Source: Liriodendron chinense (Eukaryota; Streptophyta; Magnoliopsida; Magnoliales; Magnoliaceae). From it: DNA of 64,000 nucleotides. Every line of letters begins with the position of its first letter. Within the stretch, counting starts at the first letter, position 1. The notes beneath the pieces are model-generated. The model was given only the letters and a program-made list of their open reading frames with translations, had not been told where the DNA came from and did not search any database. The position numbers were made by a program, and so were the translations under genes. Shown piece after piece: positions 55,475 to 64,000 of the stretch. The stretch covers positions 4,464,001 to 4,528,000 of the forward strand of contig ML058477.1 of the NCBI GenBank assembly GCA_003013855.2, read 5' to 3'.

Positions 55475-57042
55475 TGTTGAGCCTCCAATTTATACATTTG
55501 CCAACCCATTACATCACATTAGATGCATGGTTTTCATGTTTAAAAGACTCATCTAATACATATTTTTGCGATTGTAGGAATGAGAGGGAAACTTCACCAA
55601 TTCATGGTTAAAAGAGTCACTTTGGACACCTTGAGGATCAAAGGAAGAAAGCCCAAGAATGAAAGAAAGAAGTTATGGAAGATGGAGTTGAAAGACAAAG
55701 AAAAACACAGAAGAAATCATGTTAAAAGACCTAGCAGGGCCAGAAAAACCAAAGTGCAGAGCTGCAAGGCCATAAAAGTAAAATGCAGAAAGTTGCGATT
55801 TCTGAAGATTGATCCTGAGATTGATCCGTCAATTGATCACTCAGCCTGAGCGATTGATCGCTCACAGCAGAAATTTGACAGAATTGTTGCTGGAGAGAAG
55901 TGAAGAATTGCGATTGATCGCCCAGCTTGAGCGATTGATCGCCCATCCCATAGATCAATCGCCAGAATGCAGATTTTTAAGAAATTTGGAGAAAACTCTC
56001 TGGACACTTTTTGCACCCTCTGATTGATCGCTGGACACTGATCGATTGATCGCCAGAAGTGACCGATTGATCTCTCAGCCAGCCGATTAATCGCCAGATC
56101 CGAAAAAGGCAGTTTTTACAGTTATTTGAACTAGCGATTGATAGCCCGATCTGAGCGATCAATCGACAATGCGCCCAGTTTAGAAATTTCCAAGTCTGGC
56201 TCCGATTTTCTCTGTGCAGTGCGTAAATTCTACGCAAATTCTCGAAGATTCTTCGTTTGTGGGGTATGAAAGCTATAAAAGGAGACTTCCACCTCATTCC
56301 TAGGGCATCTAGCAACGTGGGGAGCAAAGAGATCAAGACCTAGGAGGCTTCCTAGCCTTCTACAACTAGTTTTCATCTTCTTCTAGTTCTAGTTTCTAAT
56401 TTTTAATGTTTTCTTTTAGTTAACCTCTTAGCTAGAGCTAAGAGGTGAAGTTTGTAGTTTGTTTCAATGCTTTAATTCGTTCTTCAAGTACCCTTTACTT
56501 CAATTATGGATTTTCAAGTTCTAGATTGAATAAAGTTTGGTTTTTTAGAAGTTTTGTGAGAGTTTGTGTACTCTGGACATGAGTTCCTTGTAATTCTCTA
56601 AGATTACCATAATTGGGTTGATTGAATTCGAATTGTAGTAACCCTTGAGCATGCCATAGTCCAGAGGCATGGTTGTTACTCCGAAGGCTACAAGTTCAAG
56701 TTCTATGTGCTTCATTAGAACTAGAAATCTGATTTCCAGATTAAGTGGGACTGTTGTGCTTGAATGTTATATCCTCCAATTAGATGAGAGATAGGACTTT
56801 GATTCTAATTGTGTTGTGCTTGGATGAATGGATTGGTATTGAACTACTACAAATGGATCCTTGATGCTATAGTTCTTCTTAATTTCAGAATTTTCTATTT
56901 TATGTGAAAAACTATCTTCTCAAACTTCTTAAATTCTAGTTATTAGATTAGTTGGAATTGTTTAGTTCTTTCCCTGTGGATCGACCTCGGTCTTACCGAG
57001 ATTATTACTACATCGTAGCCTTACACTTGAGGCGAGCGAACA
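55475..57042 (+). mobile_element. Solo LTR S3 (Athila group)
   Basis: 1568 bp, TGTTGAGCCTCC...GCGAACA, perfect TSD AAAAT (55470-55474 and 57043-57047). The backbone is very close to S2, but the array at 55810-56165 is built of GCGATTGATCGC-type dyads rather than GACCGGTC. TGCGTAAATTCTACGCA at 56220-56236, TATAAAAGG at 56274-56282, leader hairpin at 56424-56445. Confidence 0.95.
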
Positions 57043-57047
57043 AAAAT

Positions 57048-57490
57048 GCGACGAAGCGCCAGTGTAATCCTAATCCGGGCAGTTGTGCAGTCATATCCGA
57101 GACTGATGCCTACCATTTCGAAGTGGATCTAGACGCGCACTTCATGATCAAATGATCCGGAAGGACCAAAAACTCCTAACCCCCAAATTTGAATAACATC
57201 CAATTCATATCATTGCATTGCGCACCCCAGAACTCAGTATTTCTCCCTATTAGAACAGTCCGGAAAGACCCAAGATCAAGCAATATCCACCAAATGGCTA
57301 TTAATTAAATTGTCACCTAACTGCCTGTGTATTCAGCATCATAAATAGAGCCTAAAAGTGCTCAGGTGATAGTTAAGTTCATCCCCGAAAAGGTAGTTGC
57401 CCATTAAGCGTAGGCACGTGGCTTGAATTTTCTAAGTACCGGAGACAGAATCTGCTGAAATATTCTAAGCCTGGGAACTTTTTTTTCTTC
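57048..57490 (+). other. Giant LTR copy 3, segment without features
   Basis: Non-coding sequence between S3 and the motif array. Nothing recognisable. Confidence 0.5.
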
Positions 57491-57494
57491 ACTC

Positions 57495-58155
57495 TCTTTG
57501 TACGCACTTACAGCAAACCTTGTATGCGCCTACCCCTCCGCAAACCTTGCACGCGCTTAAGGGCAGACCTTGTACGCGCTTAAGGAGTACCTTGTACGCG
57601 CCTACCCCTCTGTAGACCTTGTACGCGCTTAGAGCTGATCTTGTATGCGCCTACCCCCTTTGTAACCTTGTATGCGCCTAAAACAAACCACCTCGGCTAT
57701 AAATAGCCCACGACCTCGAGAAGAAGAGAGAGAGAAATCTTGAGTAAGTACGACGTGAGCACGAGCGACGTCACCCTAACCCAAGGTGACATGCGCCTAC
57801 CCCTTTTTGACATGCGCCTAACCCAAAAAATCCTCCCTCCGACGGTCAGAATCCCTTCCTGGGAAGCCGGAATCCCTCGCCGGAAAGGGATTTGTTCACC
57901 AGAGCATAAGTGCAGAGAGAGGGAGAAAAGCTGTGAAATTGGCCAAGTACTAACCTTGTATGCGCTTAAGGGGTACCTTGTACGCGCTTAACCCCAACTG
58001 CATAACTTATACACGCCTAAGGAACCTTAAATGCGCCTAAAGCCATCTCACATGCTCCTGGCTCAACTCCCAACTTCAACTCCCTCCCTCTCTACTTGTA
58101 TGCACCTAGGGCATACTTTGTATGTGCCTAGGGTGCCCTTGCATGCACCTGGGGC
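57495..58155 (+). repeat. TTGTAYGCGCYTA motif array around a TATA box
   Basis: About 18 degenerate copies, variants TTGTACGCGCTTAAGG, TTGTATGCGCCTACCCC and ACATGCGCCTA, on both sides of TATAAATA (57698-57705). The homologous stretch in copies 1 and 2 uses ACATGCGCCCACC. Confidence 0.85.
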
Positions 58156-58764
58156 GTCCCTAATCTCTCTAAATCTTTAATCATGTGGCTCACCTTAGAT
58201 ACGTAGCGTCACACACATTGACACTCCCAATGTATTCCCTGGGCCCATTTGATCAACGGGCAACGTTTGATCCCAAAGATTGCCAATAAACACCGAAAAA
58301 CCTAGTACTTGGCCAAATCTTTGATCTTGGGAAACGACCTGAAAAACACGACAGTTGATCGCCGCTTATCGAAAATGGATAAAACTAAACTGTCGCCTGA
58401 TTGGATTTGACACTGTTATAGCCCTAAGGACATTAATTAATCACTTGTGCAATGATAATATCACCATTAATCAAGAATCGATGAAATCAGCCAGACCACA
58501 CTTCGATACTTAGTCATTTTAACCTTGGGAAGTGCCTTGTTGGCTCGAAGATTGACTGTCGCCTACCAAAATTAAGTGATTAGACTGTCGCCTAAGTGGA
58601 TTCAACATTCTTATAACCCAAAGTATCTAAATTGGGCACTGAAACAATTTTAAACTTCGTTATTTACATTTCGACGGCATAAACACATGTATTGTGACTC
58701 TGATACTTAGTCATTTTCAGCCTTAGGAAGTGCTCTGTTGGCTCGAAGATTGACTGTCGCCTAC

Positions 58765-60715
58765 TGTTGAACCTCCAATTTATACATTGTATAGGCCATT
58801 CCATCACATTATATGCATGGTTTGCATGTTTAAAAGGCCCATCTAAGGCAAGTTTTGTGATTGTAGGAATGAGAGCAGACTTCATCTAATTGGAGACCAA
58901 AAGGAGACATTTAGGAGCCTTGGATGAAGACCTAAGGTGGGCCAAAGAAAGAAGAAAGCAAAGAGAGAGGAAGGAGAGAAGAAAAGTAAGAAGAAAGAAT
59001 ACAGAAAATGGTTCCGACCGGTCTTGACCGGTCGGCCAAGAAGGCCCGACCGGTCACGACCGGTCAGGACCGATCGGCTGCACTCCCTGGACACTTAATA
59101 GACAGGCTAGACCGGTCAAGACCTGTTGGCCAGCCCTGTCCGACCGGTCTTGACCGGTCGGCCATGCAATTTCACACTTCCAGATTCTAAACAGCAAGTT
59201 ATTCCCGTATCTGGTTTTTTGGCCCCGTTTTTAGGGTCATCTTGATCATATTTGGAAATCCAACAAATCCATGTCGAAGAGGAGCTCGACACCGAAATAA
59301 CCCAAGTGGTTTCGTGTCAATCGGAGCTACGGATTGACCGTGGTGGCCAAAACAATACGAACTGTCCAAAAAGTTCCAAATTCCGCTTACTCAACTCTGG
59401 GCTGGTCCAGGTGGCCCATCATTGATGATATGAAGAATCTACTTTGAACATCTTCTAGACCACATACATATATGAATAACCACAAAGTTTCAGATCAAAA
59501 GGATGTGTGGTTTGATCGTACCGGTTGAAGAAAGATAGACCATCCAGAAAGATTCAACTGCGCAGATTTTATAAAAGCCCTAAGTGTTCTAATTTTCAGA
59601 CTATATTCTAGAATTTTTTTGGACAATATAATCCATCTATCATGTAGAGTAGGAGGTTTTCTACCAATGTTCAAAATTTGAGATCAATCCGACCTCTGTA
59701 CCCTCCGTAGCGTTGAAAGCAAGATGACTGGTTCTGAAGGTATCCGAATTGCACGATTTTGAGAGGCGGTCGCTGATCTGATTGGTGGGCCCATTCAAAA
59801 GATAATCTTGGAAATCTAAATCATCTATGAGGACGATCACATTACAAGGAAGTTACAAATCAAATTTGAAGGCAATCCGACCATTAGTTAAGCCGTACGA
59901 AGCGAAACAAAATATGTTATGTTGTGGTACTCTTGCTGTATTATAAAAGGAGGTGCTCCCTTCTATTCCAAATCAAGCAAGGACGTGGGAAGCAAGGAGT
60001 TCAAGTCCTAGGAGGCTACCTAGCCTCCTACTGCTAGTTTTTCTTCCTTTTCTTAGTTCTAGTTCTAGTTTTAATATGCTTTTTTTTAGTTAACCTCTTA
60101 GCTAGAGCTAGAGGTGAAATTTGTAGTTGGTTTCCATGCTTTAATTCTTTTATTTCAAGTACCCTTTTCTTAATTTTGGATTTTGAACTTCTAATTTGAA
60201 TAAAGTTTGGATTTTTAGATGAATTATGAGAGTTTGTGTACTCCAGACATGAGTTCCTTGCAATTCTCTAAGATTGCCATGATGAGTTTGTTTAGATTCG
60301 AATTGTAGTAACCCCAGAGCATGCCATAGTCTCTTGGCATGGCTGTTACTTCGAAGGCTACAAGTTTGAGTTCTATGTGCTTCATTAGAACTAGAAATTT
60401 GATTTTCAGATTTAAGTGGGACTATTTGTGCTTGAATGTTATATCATCCAATTAGATGAGAGATAGGACTTTGATTCTAATTGTGTTGTGCTTGGATGAA
60501 TGGATTGGCATTGGACTACTACAAGTGGATCCTTGATGCTCTAGTTCATCTTAATTTCTGATTTTTCTATTTGATGTGAAAAACCATTTTCCTAAACTTC
60601 TTAGATTCTAGTTATTAGAGTAGTTGGAATTGTTTACTTCTTTCCCTATGGATCGACCTCGGTCTTACCGAGATTTATTACTACATCGCAGCGTTACACT
60701 TGAGGCGAGCGAACG
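58765..60715 (+). repeat. E4 5' LTR (1951 bp)
   Basis: TGTTGAACCTCC...GCGAACG; the expected final A is G. Contains about nine GACCGGTC sites (59010-59165), TATAAAAGG at 59942-59950, a TAGGAGGCTA/TAGCCTCCTA dyad at 60009-60030, and the CCTCTTAGC leader hairpin at 60094-60114 with one missing A. Confidence 0.9.
59170..59940 (+). other. E4 U3 segment without features
   Basis: Between the palindrome array and the TATA box. Non-coding; accounts for the greater length of this LTR relative to S2. Confidence 0.5.
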
Positions 60716-60721
60716 AGTTTT

Positions 60722-60738
60722 TGGCTCCGTTGCCGGGG
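60722..60738 (+). other. E4 primer binding site
   Basis: TGGCTCCGTTGCCGGGG, one base from the standard Athila site, 6 nt after the LTR. Confidence 0.85.
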
Positions 60739-61033
60739 AAAAGGTTAAACGGTTTTAATTGTTCTAGTAGCTATAGAGTAGTTTTAGTGAGGTAGGATTT
60801 TTAGTTTTTCTATAAGTAGGATTTTTTTTCTTTCTAGATTACTAACAATTTTTTTTTGATTTTGTAGGACATTGTTGCTGACATAAATCCCACTCTATTG
60901 GGTAACATCTCCTCATCTCCCTTCTTTTTGTTCTTTTTACTAGATTAGGGTAGTTTCCAATTCCTTAAAATTTCATCATGTATGATTAGATAAATGGTGC
61001 ATATAAGTTCCTTTTGGAGGATGAGACGTCGGA

Positions 61034-61246
61034 TTGAGGGACCCAACTCATTGTGATCGGAATCCCTCCAAGCATGAGTATTTTTCTGAGATTCAAAGAA
61101 CCTCCACTACCCCCCCTCGTAAGACGATGCATGATTATATTAATGAAAGCAATACACATGTTGAGACACGATGCAAGACGATGGGGGAATACTGGAACGA
61201 AGCAAAATTGAATAATGATCATCCGAGGAAAACATTATGTGATTAA
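61034..61246 (+). CDS. E4 short ORF with KTM repeats
   Basis: 70 codons with three copies, at 61118, 61172 and 61226, of a motif like RKTMHDYINE, spaced 54 bp (18 codons). The motif resembles the N-terminal KTLRDYLQPA of Athila gag. A fourth copy (VKTIRDHLYE) is in the next ORF. Possibly a degenerate gag N-terminus; no known function. Confidence 0.45.
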   Translation: MRDPTHCDRNPSKHEYFSEIQRTSTTPPRKTMHDYINESNTHVETRCKTMGEYWNEAKLNNDHPRKTLCD

Positions 61247-61261
61247 TGGATTGAAATTAAC

Positions 61262-61819
61262 ATGAGTGTTCCACCAGTTATAGTAGGAGGTGTGCAACAA
61301 CAAAAGGAACGAGTGAATAGTGACCAACCGGTTAAGACAATACGTGATCACTTGTACGAATATGCCTATCAACTATCATATACCTCTTCATCCTACAATG
61401 CGTACGGTCTTAATTGGGGAAACCACCATTCTCCTTGTTCAAGGGAAGAACCAATCATGGTTAGTAACAATCACCCTAAAACATCTTCCTCTTGTGATGA
61501 CATGTATACACAAATACTTGAGGAAATATGGAAAGAGTATGTAGATGAACAATCAAATCAAGCTTACTCGTCATCTTGTGAAGACATTGAGCCCGAAATT
61601 GGGGGCATCGAATCAATTCCCTTTAATGAGGAGAATGGGGCCACCCAAGTCCCACCTTCTTCAGATTTAATGGATAGACTTTTAGAGGAGATTGATTGCG
61701 ATGATCCCAATGTCATCATCAATTATGGCAAGTCCACTATCTCTTTTGGATGCTTTGAACTTAATGATGAAGAGATTTCAATGACGGTTGACGAACCCAA
61801 GGAATCCATAAAATTTTAA
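61262..61819 (+). CDS. E4 ORF, unknown acidic protein
   Basis: 185 codons, uninterrupted. QPVKTIRDHLYEYAYQ near residue 22, then Ser/Glu/Asp-rich text without zinc knuckle, protease or RT motifs. I do not recognise a domain beyond the gag-like motif. The ATG at 61262 follows the stop of the preceding frame by 13 bp. Confidence 0.5.
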   Translation: MSVPPVIVGGVQQQKERVNSDQPVKTIRDHLYEYAYQLSYTSSSYNAYGLNWGNHHSPCSREEPIMVSNNHPKTSSSCDDMYTQILEEIWKEYVDEQSNQAYSSSCEDIEPEIGGIESIPFNEENGATQVPPSSDLMDRLLEEIDCDDPNVIINYGKSTISFGCFELNDEEISMTVDEPKESIKF

Positions 61820-61849
61820 AGCGGCAGTGGGGTTGCCTATAATGAGGGT

Positions 61850-62317
61850 TTGGTGAATGGTTATGAACCTATGGTTTCTTTTTCCCAAGGGCATAATGAT
61901 TATGAGTCTCTAGAGGATATGCATGCTAGAGAGATGGCCGAGGTTAATATTTTTGAGTCACTCCACCAACTTGCCATGCTTAATTTTAATGTGGAGAATG
62001 AGACTCCCATGAGTGAAAATTCAGATTCTTTGGACGAATGCTTGGCTCACTTTGAAAATTCAAACGACCCCATTATTCAAGAGATTGTTAAAGCCTTGCA
62101 TACTTTTGACTTGGTGCCTCATACTAGTTATAGAGAACCTAGTTTGGAAGAATTCCACTCCACGGAGGGAGAGTCCCTCACCATCGAAACTGAATTTTTG
62201 CACTCACTCAAGCAAGATCATGATCCTTCAACCGACTATCTCGATTTCCTAGAGGAATGCTTGGCCCAATCTTATGATCTTGATGATGAGATAATTAAGG
62301 AGTTGAACATTTTTTAG
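61850..62317 (+). CDS. E4 ORF, acidic protein with pol-linker-like motifs
   Basis: 155 codons. DSLDECLAHFENSNDPIIQE at 62024 and DFLEECLAQSYDLDDEIIKE near 62243 resemble the E1 pol-linker motif DPLEACVAHSDEINDDTIQE. No catalytic motifs. It may derive from the protease-RT linker of an Athila pol, duplicated. Confidence 0.5.
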   Translation: MVNGYEPMVSFSQGHNDYESLEDMHAREMAEVNIFESLHQLAMLNFNVENETPMSENSDSLDECLAHFENSNDPIIQEIVKALHTFDLVPHTSYREPSLEEFHSTEGESLTIETEFLHSLKQDHDPSTDYLDFLEECLAQSYDLDDEIIKELNIF

Positions 62318-62322
62318 ACACG

Positions 62323-62727
62323 GTGTCGGTGCCTGAAGAACACTATTCCACTGTTTTACACTCTTTACCATTGTTTGTGGAAGCACCATATAATTCTGAA
62401 ATTGTGGAGGAGACAACTTTAACTGAAGAATACACAATGAATATCTCTCCACCATCATGGGTCCTTCAGCCCATTAAAAATTCTGATTGGGAGGACCCAT
62501 TTTTAATCGATCATAACCCATATCAGAATTTGAGGAGATATCTTTTTACTGCTCTTATCTCCTCCTTTTATGCATGTGATGCACAATACGATTGGACTTC
62601 AATGATAAGAAGCACACATGTTTACTGTCGAGCAGGACTTTGGATGGTCCTCATGAGAAATTTATTAAAATTCATGAAAATCCTGCTCAAATTTGATCAT
62701 GTAGTCGATCGGACTAATCAAAGGTAG
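62323..62727 (+). CDS. E4 ORF, unknown
   Basis: 134 codons following the previous stop by 5 bp. Trp/Pro-rich centre (ISPPSWVLQP, DPFLIDHNPYQNLRRYL), basic and hydrophobic C-terminus. Not recognised. May be a continuation of the upstream frames. Confidence 0.45.
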   Translation: MSVPEEHYSTVLHSLPLFVEAPYNSEIVEETTLTEEYTMNISPPSWVLQPIKNSDWEDPFLIDHNPYQNLRRYLFTALISSFYACDAQYDWTSMIRSTHVYCRAGLWMVLMRNLLKFMKILLKFDHVVDRTNQR

Positions 62728-62879
62728 GTAGGTAGGTTAGGATTTACTTTTCTGAAATTAGGATTGAATAAGTCTCATCAAGACAATGGAATATGCTAGA
62801 ATTGATCAACTTGCTACCCCAGGTACTCTCGCTCTCACTCTCCTTTGTTTTATTTCATTGCTCTCATGTCATGCTTATT

Positions 62880-63847
62880 ACATATCTTGTTACATTGAGG
62901 ACAATGTAAGATTTTGGTTGGGGGGTGAGATTCCTTAGATGAATCTCTTAGCTTTTGTGACATTTCGAGTAATTATGTAGAAATTTTTTTATTTTTCTAA
63001 AATTTAAAACTCTTTTGGAAAACTTTGTTTCTATGCATTTGGGATGATACGAGTATAAGGAGAGGAGATACAAAGTGAGTGATGTTGCAAGCTTTGAACT
63101 TCTCTTAATATAATGGTTTTATATGTGAATTCCCCTATTTATGTGATTGATAGAAAATTTGAACACTTTTACACCTAATTCACATTACACGATTTTCATG
63201 GTTTGAAAGGTTTATGTGATTTGTGGATTAGCTAGACTTTGATTTAAGGTGTTGAGAAACCAAGCTGGGGTAATTTGTCCATCCTTGTCCATGGGAAAAT
63301 AACAAAAGATATGGATTTCTAAAAATCCTATCTAATTTAAAAGAGAAAGGAAAAAGGAAGGATGAAATTGGGAATGATAGAAAAATGGTGGAAATTTTCG
63401 AAAAGGGCTACCTATTACCAACCGGGGGATGGTCTACCCATAACCAAAGTCGGAAATGGGACGTAGTGTGAAAGCCGTCGGAAGGACGGTAAGGCAAATT
63501 CCTGTCATAAGCTTGTTGTTGCTCTATACACCTTGAGATCTTTAGTTTAGTTGATCTATAAAGAAGATAATCCCAGAAACTCATGAGATGAACTTTCACT
63601 ATGAACACTAGGTTGAAGTTGTTCGAGTTCTTCTATTTATCAATCAATCAGCGGGAATTTCATGTAGACACTTATTATGCTTTGAGAGTTTAAGGTTTCA
63701 ACTTCTATCACCTAATTTCTCAAAATTTTATACTTGTATGTCTTGGAATGGATAGAAACATGGTTTCTGAAGGAGAGTTGGTTTGGAGGTTTGAAATTGT
63801 TTCATGCATGTTTTGCTCGGGACTAGCAAAAAGTTGTTTGGGGGGTG
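62880..63847 (+). other. E4 3' non-coding region, conserved with E2, and polypurine tract
   Basis: Contains ATTGAGGACAATGTAAGATT followed by GGTTGGGGGGTG (about 62895-62927), the conserved block 63405-63540, and the terminal purine tract TTTGGGGGGTG at 63837-63847. All are shared with E2 on its minus strand. Confidence 0.82.
63408..63608 (-). other. Antisense 66-codon open frame in E4 3' region
   Basis: Same length, start and stop as the frame at 46560-46760 in E2; shared text NLPYRPSDGFHTTSHF. In the best-aligned part, most nucleotide differences change the amino acid, so the conservation looks like RNA or DNA constraint rather than protein constraint. Confidence 0.4.
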
Positions 63848-64000
63848 TGTTGAACCTCCAATTCATACATTGTATAGGTCATTCCATCACATTATATGCA
63901 TGGTTTACTTGTTTAAAAGGCCCATCTAAGGCAGGTTTTGTGATTGTAGGAATGAGAGCAGACTTCATCTAATTGGAGACCAAAAGGAGACATTTAGGAG
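63848..64000 (+). repeat. E4 3' LTR, first 153 bp
   Basis: TGTTGAACCTCCAATTCATA onward; matches 58765-58917 with 5 differences. Runs off the window. Confidence 0.92.

Larger units (their letters stand above)
55378..58764 (+). mobile_element. Giant LTR copy 3, left part, interrupted by S3 and E4
   Basis: Begins TGTTGGGGCTCAAATTATCACCC, the opening of copy 2. The pieces 55378-55474 and 57048-58764 join after removal of S3. It has about 18 copies of TTGTAYGCGCYTA (57495-58155), a CGGCTATAAATAGCC promoter-like box at 57694-57708, and a repeat of about 197 bp (58507/58704). No ORF of substance. The right end is beyond E4. Confidence 0.72.
58765..64000 (+). mobile_element. Non-autonomous Athila relative E4 (3' end cut by window)
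   Basis: 5' LTR 58765-60715, primer site 60722-60738, about 3.1 kb internal, 3' LTR from 63848. Instead of gag-pol it has short ORFs between 61034 and 62727. Its 3' non-coding region (62880-63847) is conserved with E2. The two LTRs differ at 5 of the 153 positions that can be compared. Element proteins must be supplied by relatives. Confidence 0.9.

Noticed and set aside
55341..56027. Open frames in S3 and flanking DNA, Lys/Arg-rich
   Set aside because: They follow the purine-rich U3 sequence and the GCGATTGATCGC repeats; no conserved start or domain.
1..64000. tRNA, rRNA or other stable RNA genes
   Set aside because: No cloverleaf or rRNA-like text was noticed. GCTCTGATACCA at each copia joint is the complement of a primer site, not a tRNA gene.

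Overview
The window is plant nuclear DNA with no intact host gene. It consists almost entirely of transposable elements inserted into one another. The evidence for a plant is Athila- and Tat-type Ty3/gypsy proteins, a SIRE/Maximus-like copia LTR with an initiator-Met-type primer site, a CACTA (En/Spm) transposase remnant with plant-specific domains, and a fragment of a plant-like 20S proteasome alpha subunit. I cannot place the species beyond an angiosperm with a large, repeat-rich genome.

Layout, reconstructed from LTR ends (TG..CA) and 5-bp target-site duplications (TSDs). An old CACTA element on the + strand runs from before the window to about 43073 and is broken into pieces. (i) A giant LTR of unknown superfamily interrupts it up to about 11313. 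That LTR holds Athila element E1 (1-6720, minus strand, cut by the window start), solo LTR S1 (6772-8170, TSD ATCTC) and solo LTR S2 (8831-10048, TSD TTAAG). (ii) A copia-type solo LTR (13763-20277, TSD ATTTT) carries inside it a second giant LTR (15571-20082, TSD CCCAC). (iii) A Tat-type gypsy element (20397-40700, TSD ATGTT) contains a five-LTR copia array (21591-35115, TSD CATTG). From 43078 another probable LTR begins. It is interrupted by a complete Athila element E2 (44789-55036, minus strand, TSD ATGAT) and by a third giant LTR from 55378. That giant LTR holds solo LTR S3 (55475-57042, TSD AAAAT) and a non-autonomous Athila relative, E4 (58765 to beyond the window end).

The coding content is nearly all decayed gag-pol. 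The Athila elements have gag, protease, reverse transcriptase, RNase H and (E2) integrase in several broken frames. The Tat element keeps only integrase on its sense strand, but carries an antisense, intron-containing gene (39175 down to 36975) with its own TATA box and only two frame breaks, both at cytosine homopolymers. E4 has three short ORFs in place of gag-pol.

The most unusual observations: a host proteasome alpha-4 exon-like segment sits inside the U3 of both Tat LTRs. The copia insertion is a head-to-tail array of 5 LTRs and 4 internal regions with one TSD, and its empty target site is preserved in an inverted copy nearby. Several unrelated LTR families each carry an array of their own short palindrome upstream of the TATA box, at about 20-22 bp spacing in the copia LTR, and the palindrome has been swapped between closely related LTRs. 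Hairpins with compensatory changes occur in the Athila-group leader and in the giant LTR. The decoded protein motifs and TSDs were read directly from the sequence; lineage names rest on knowledge of these families.
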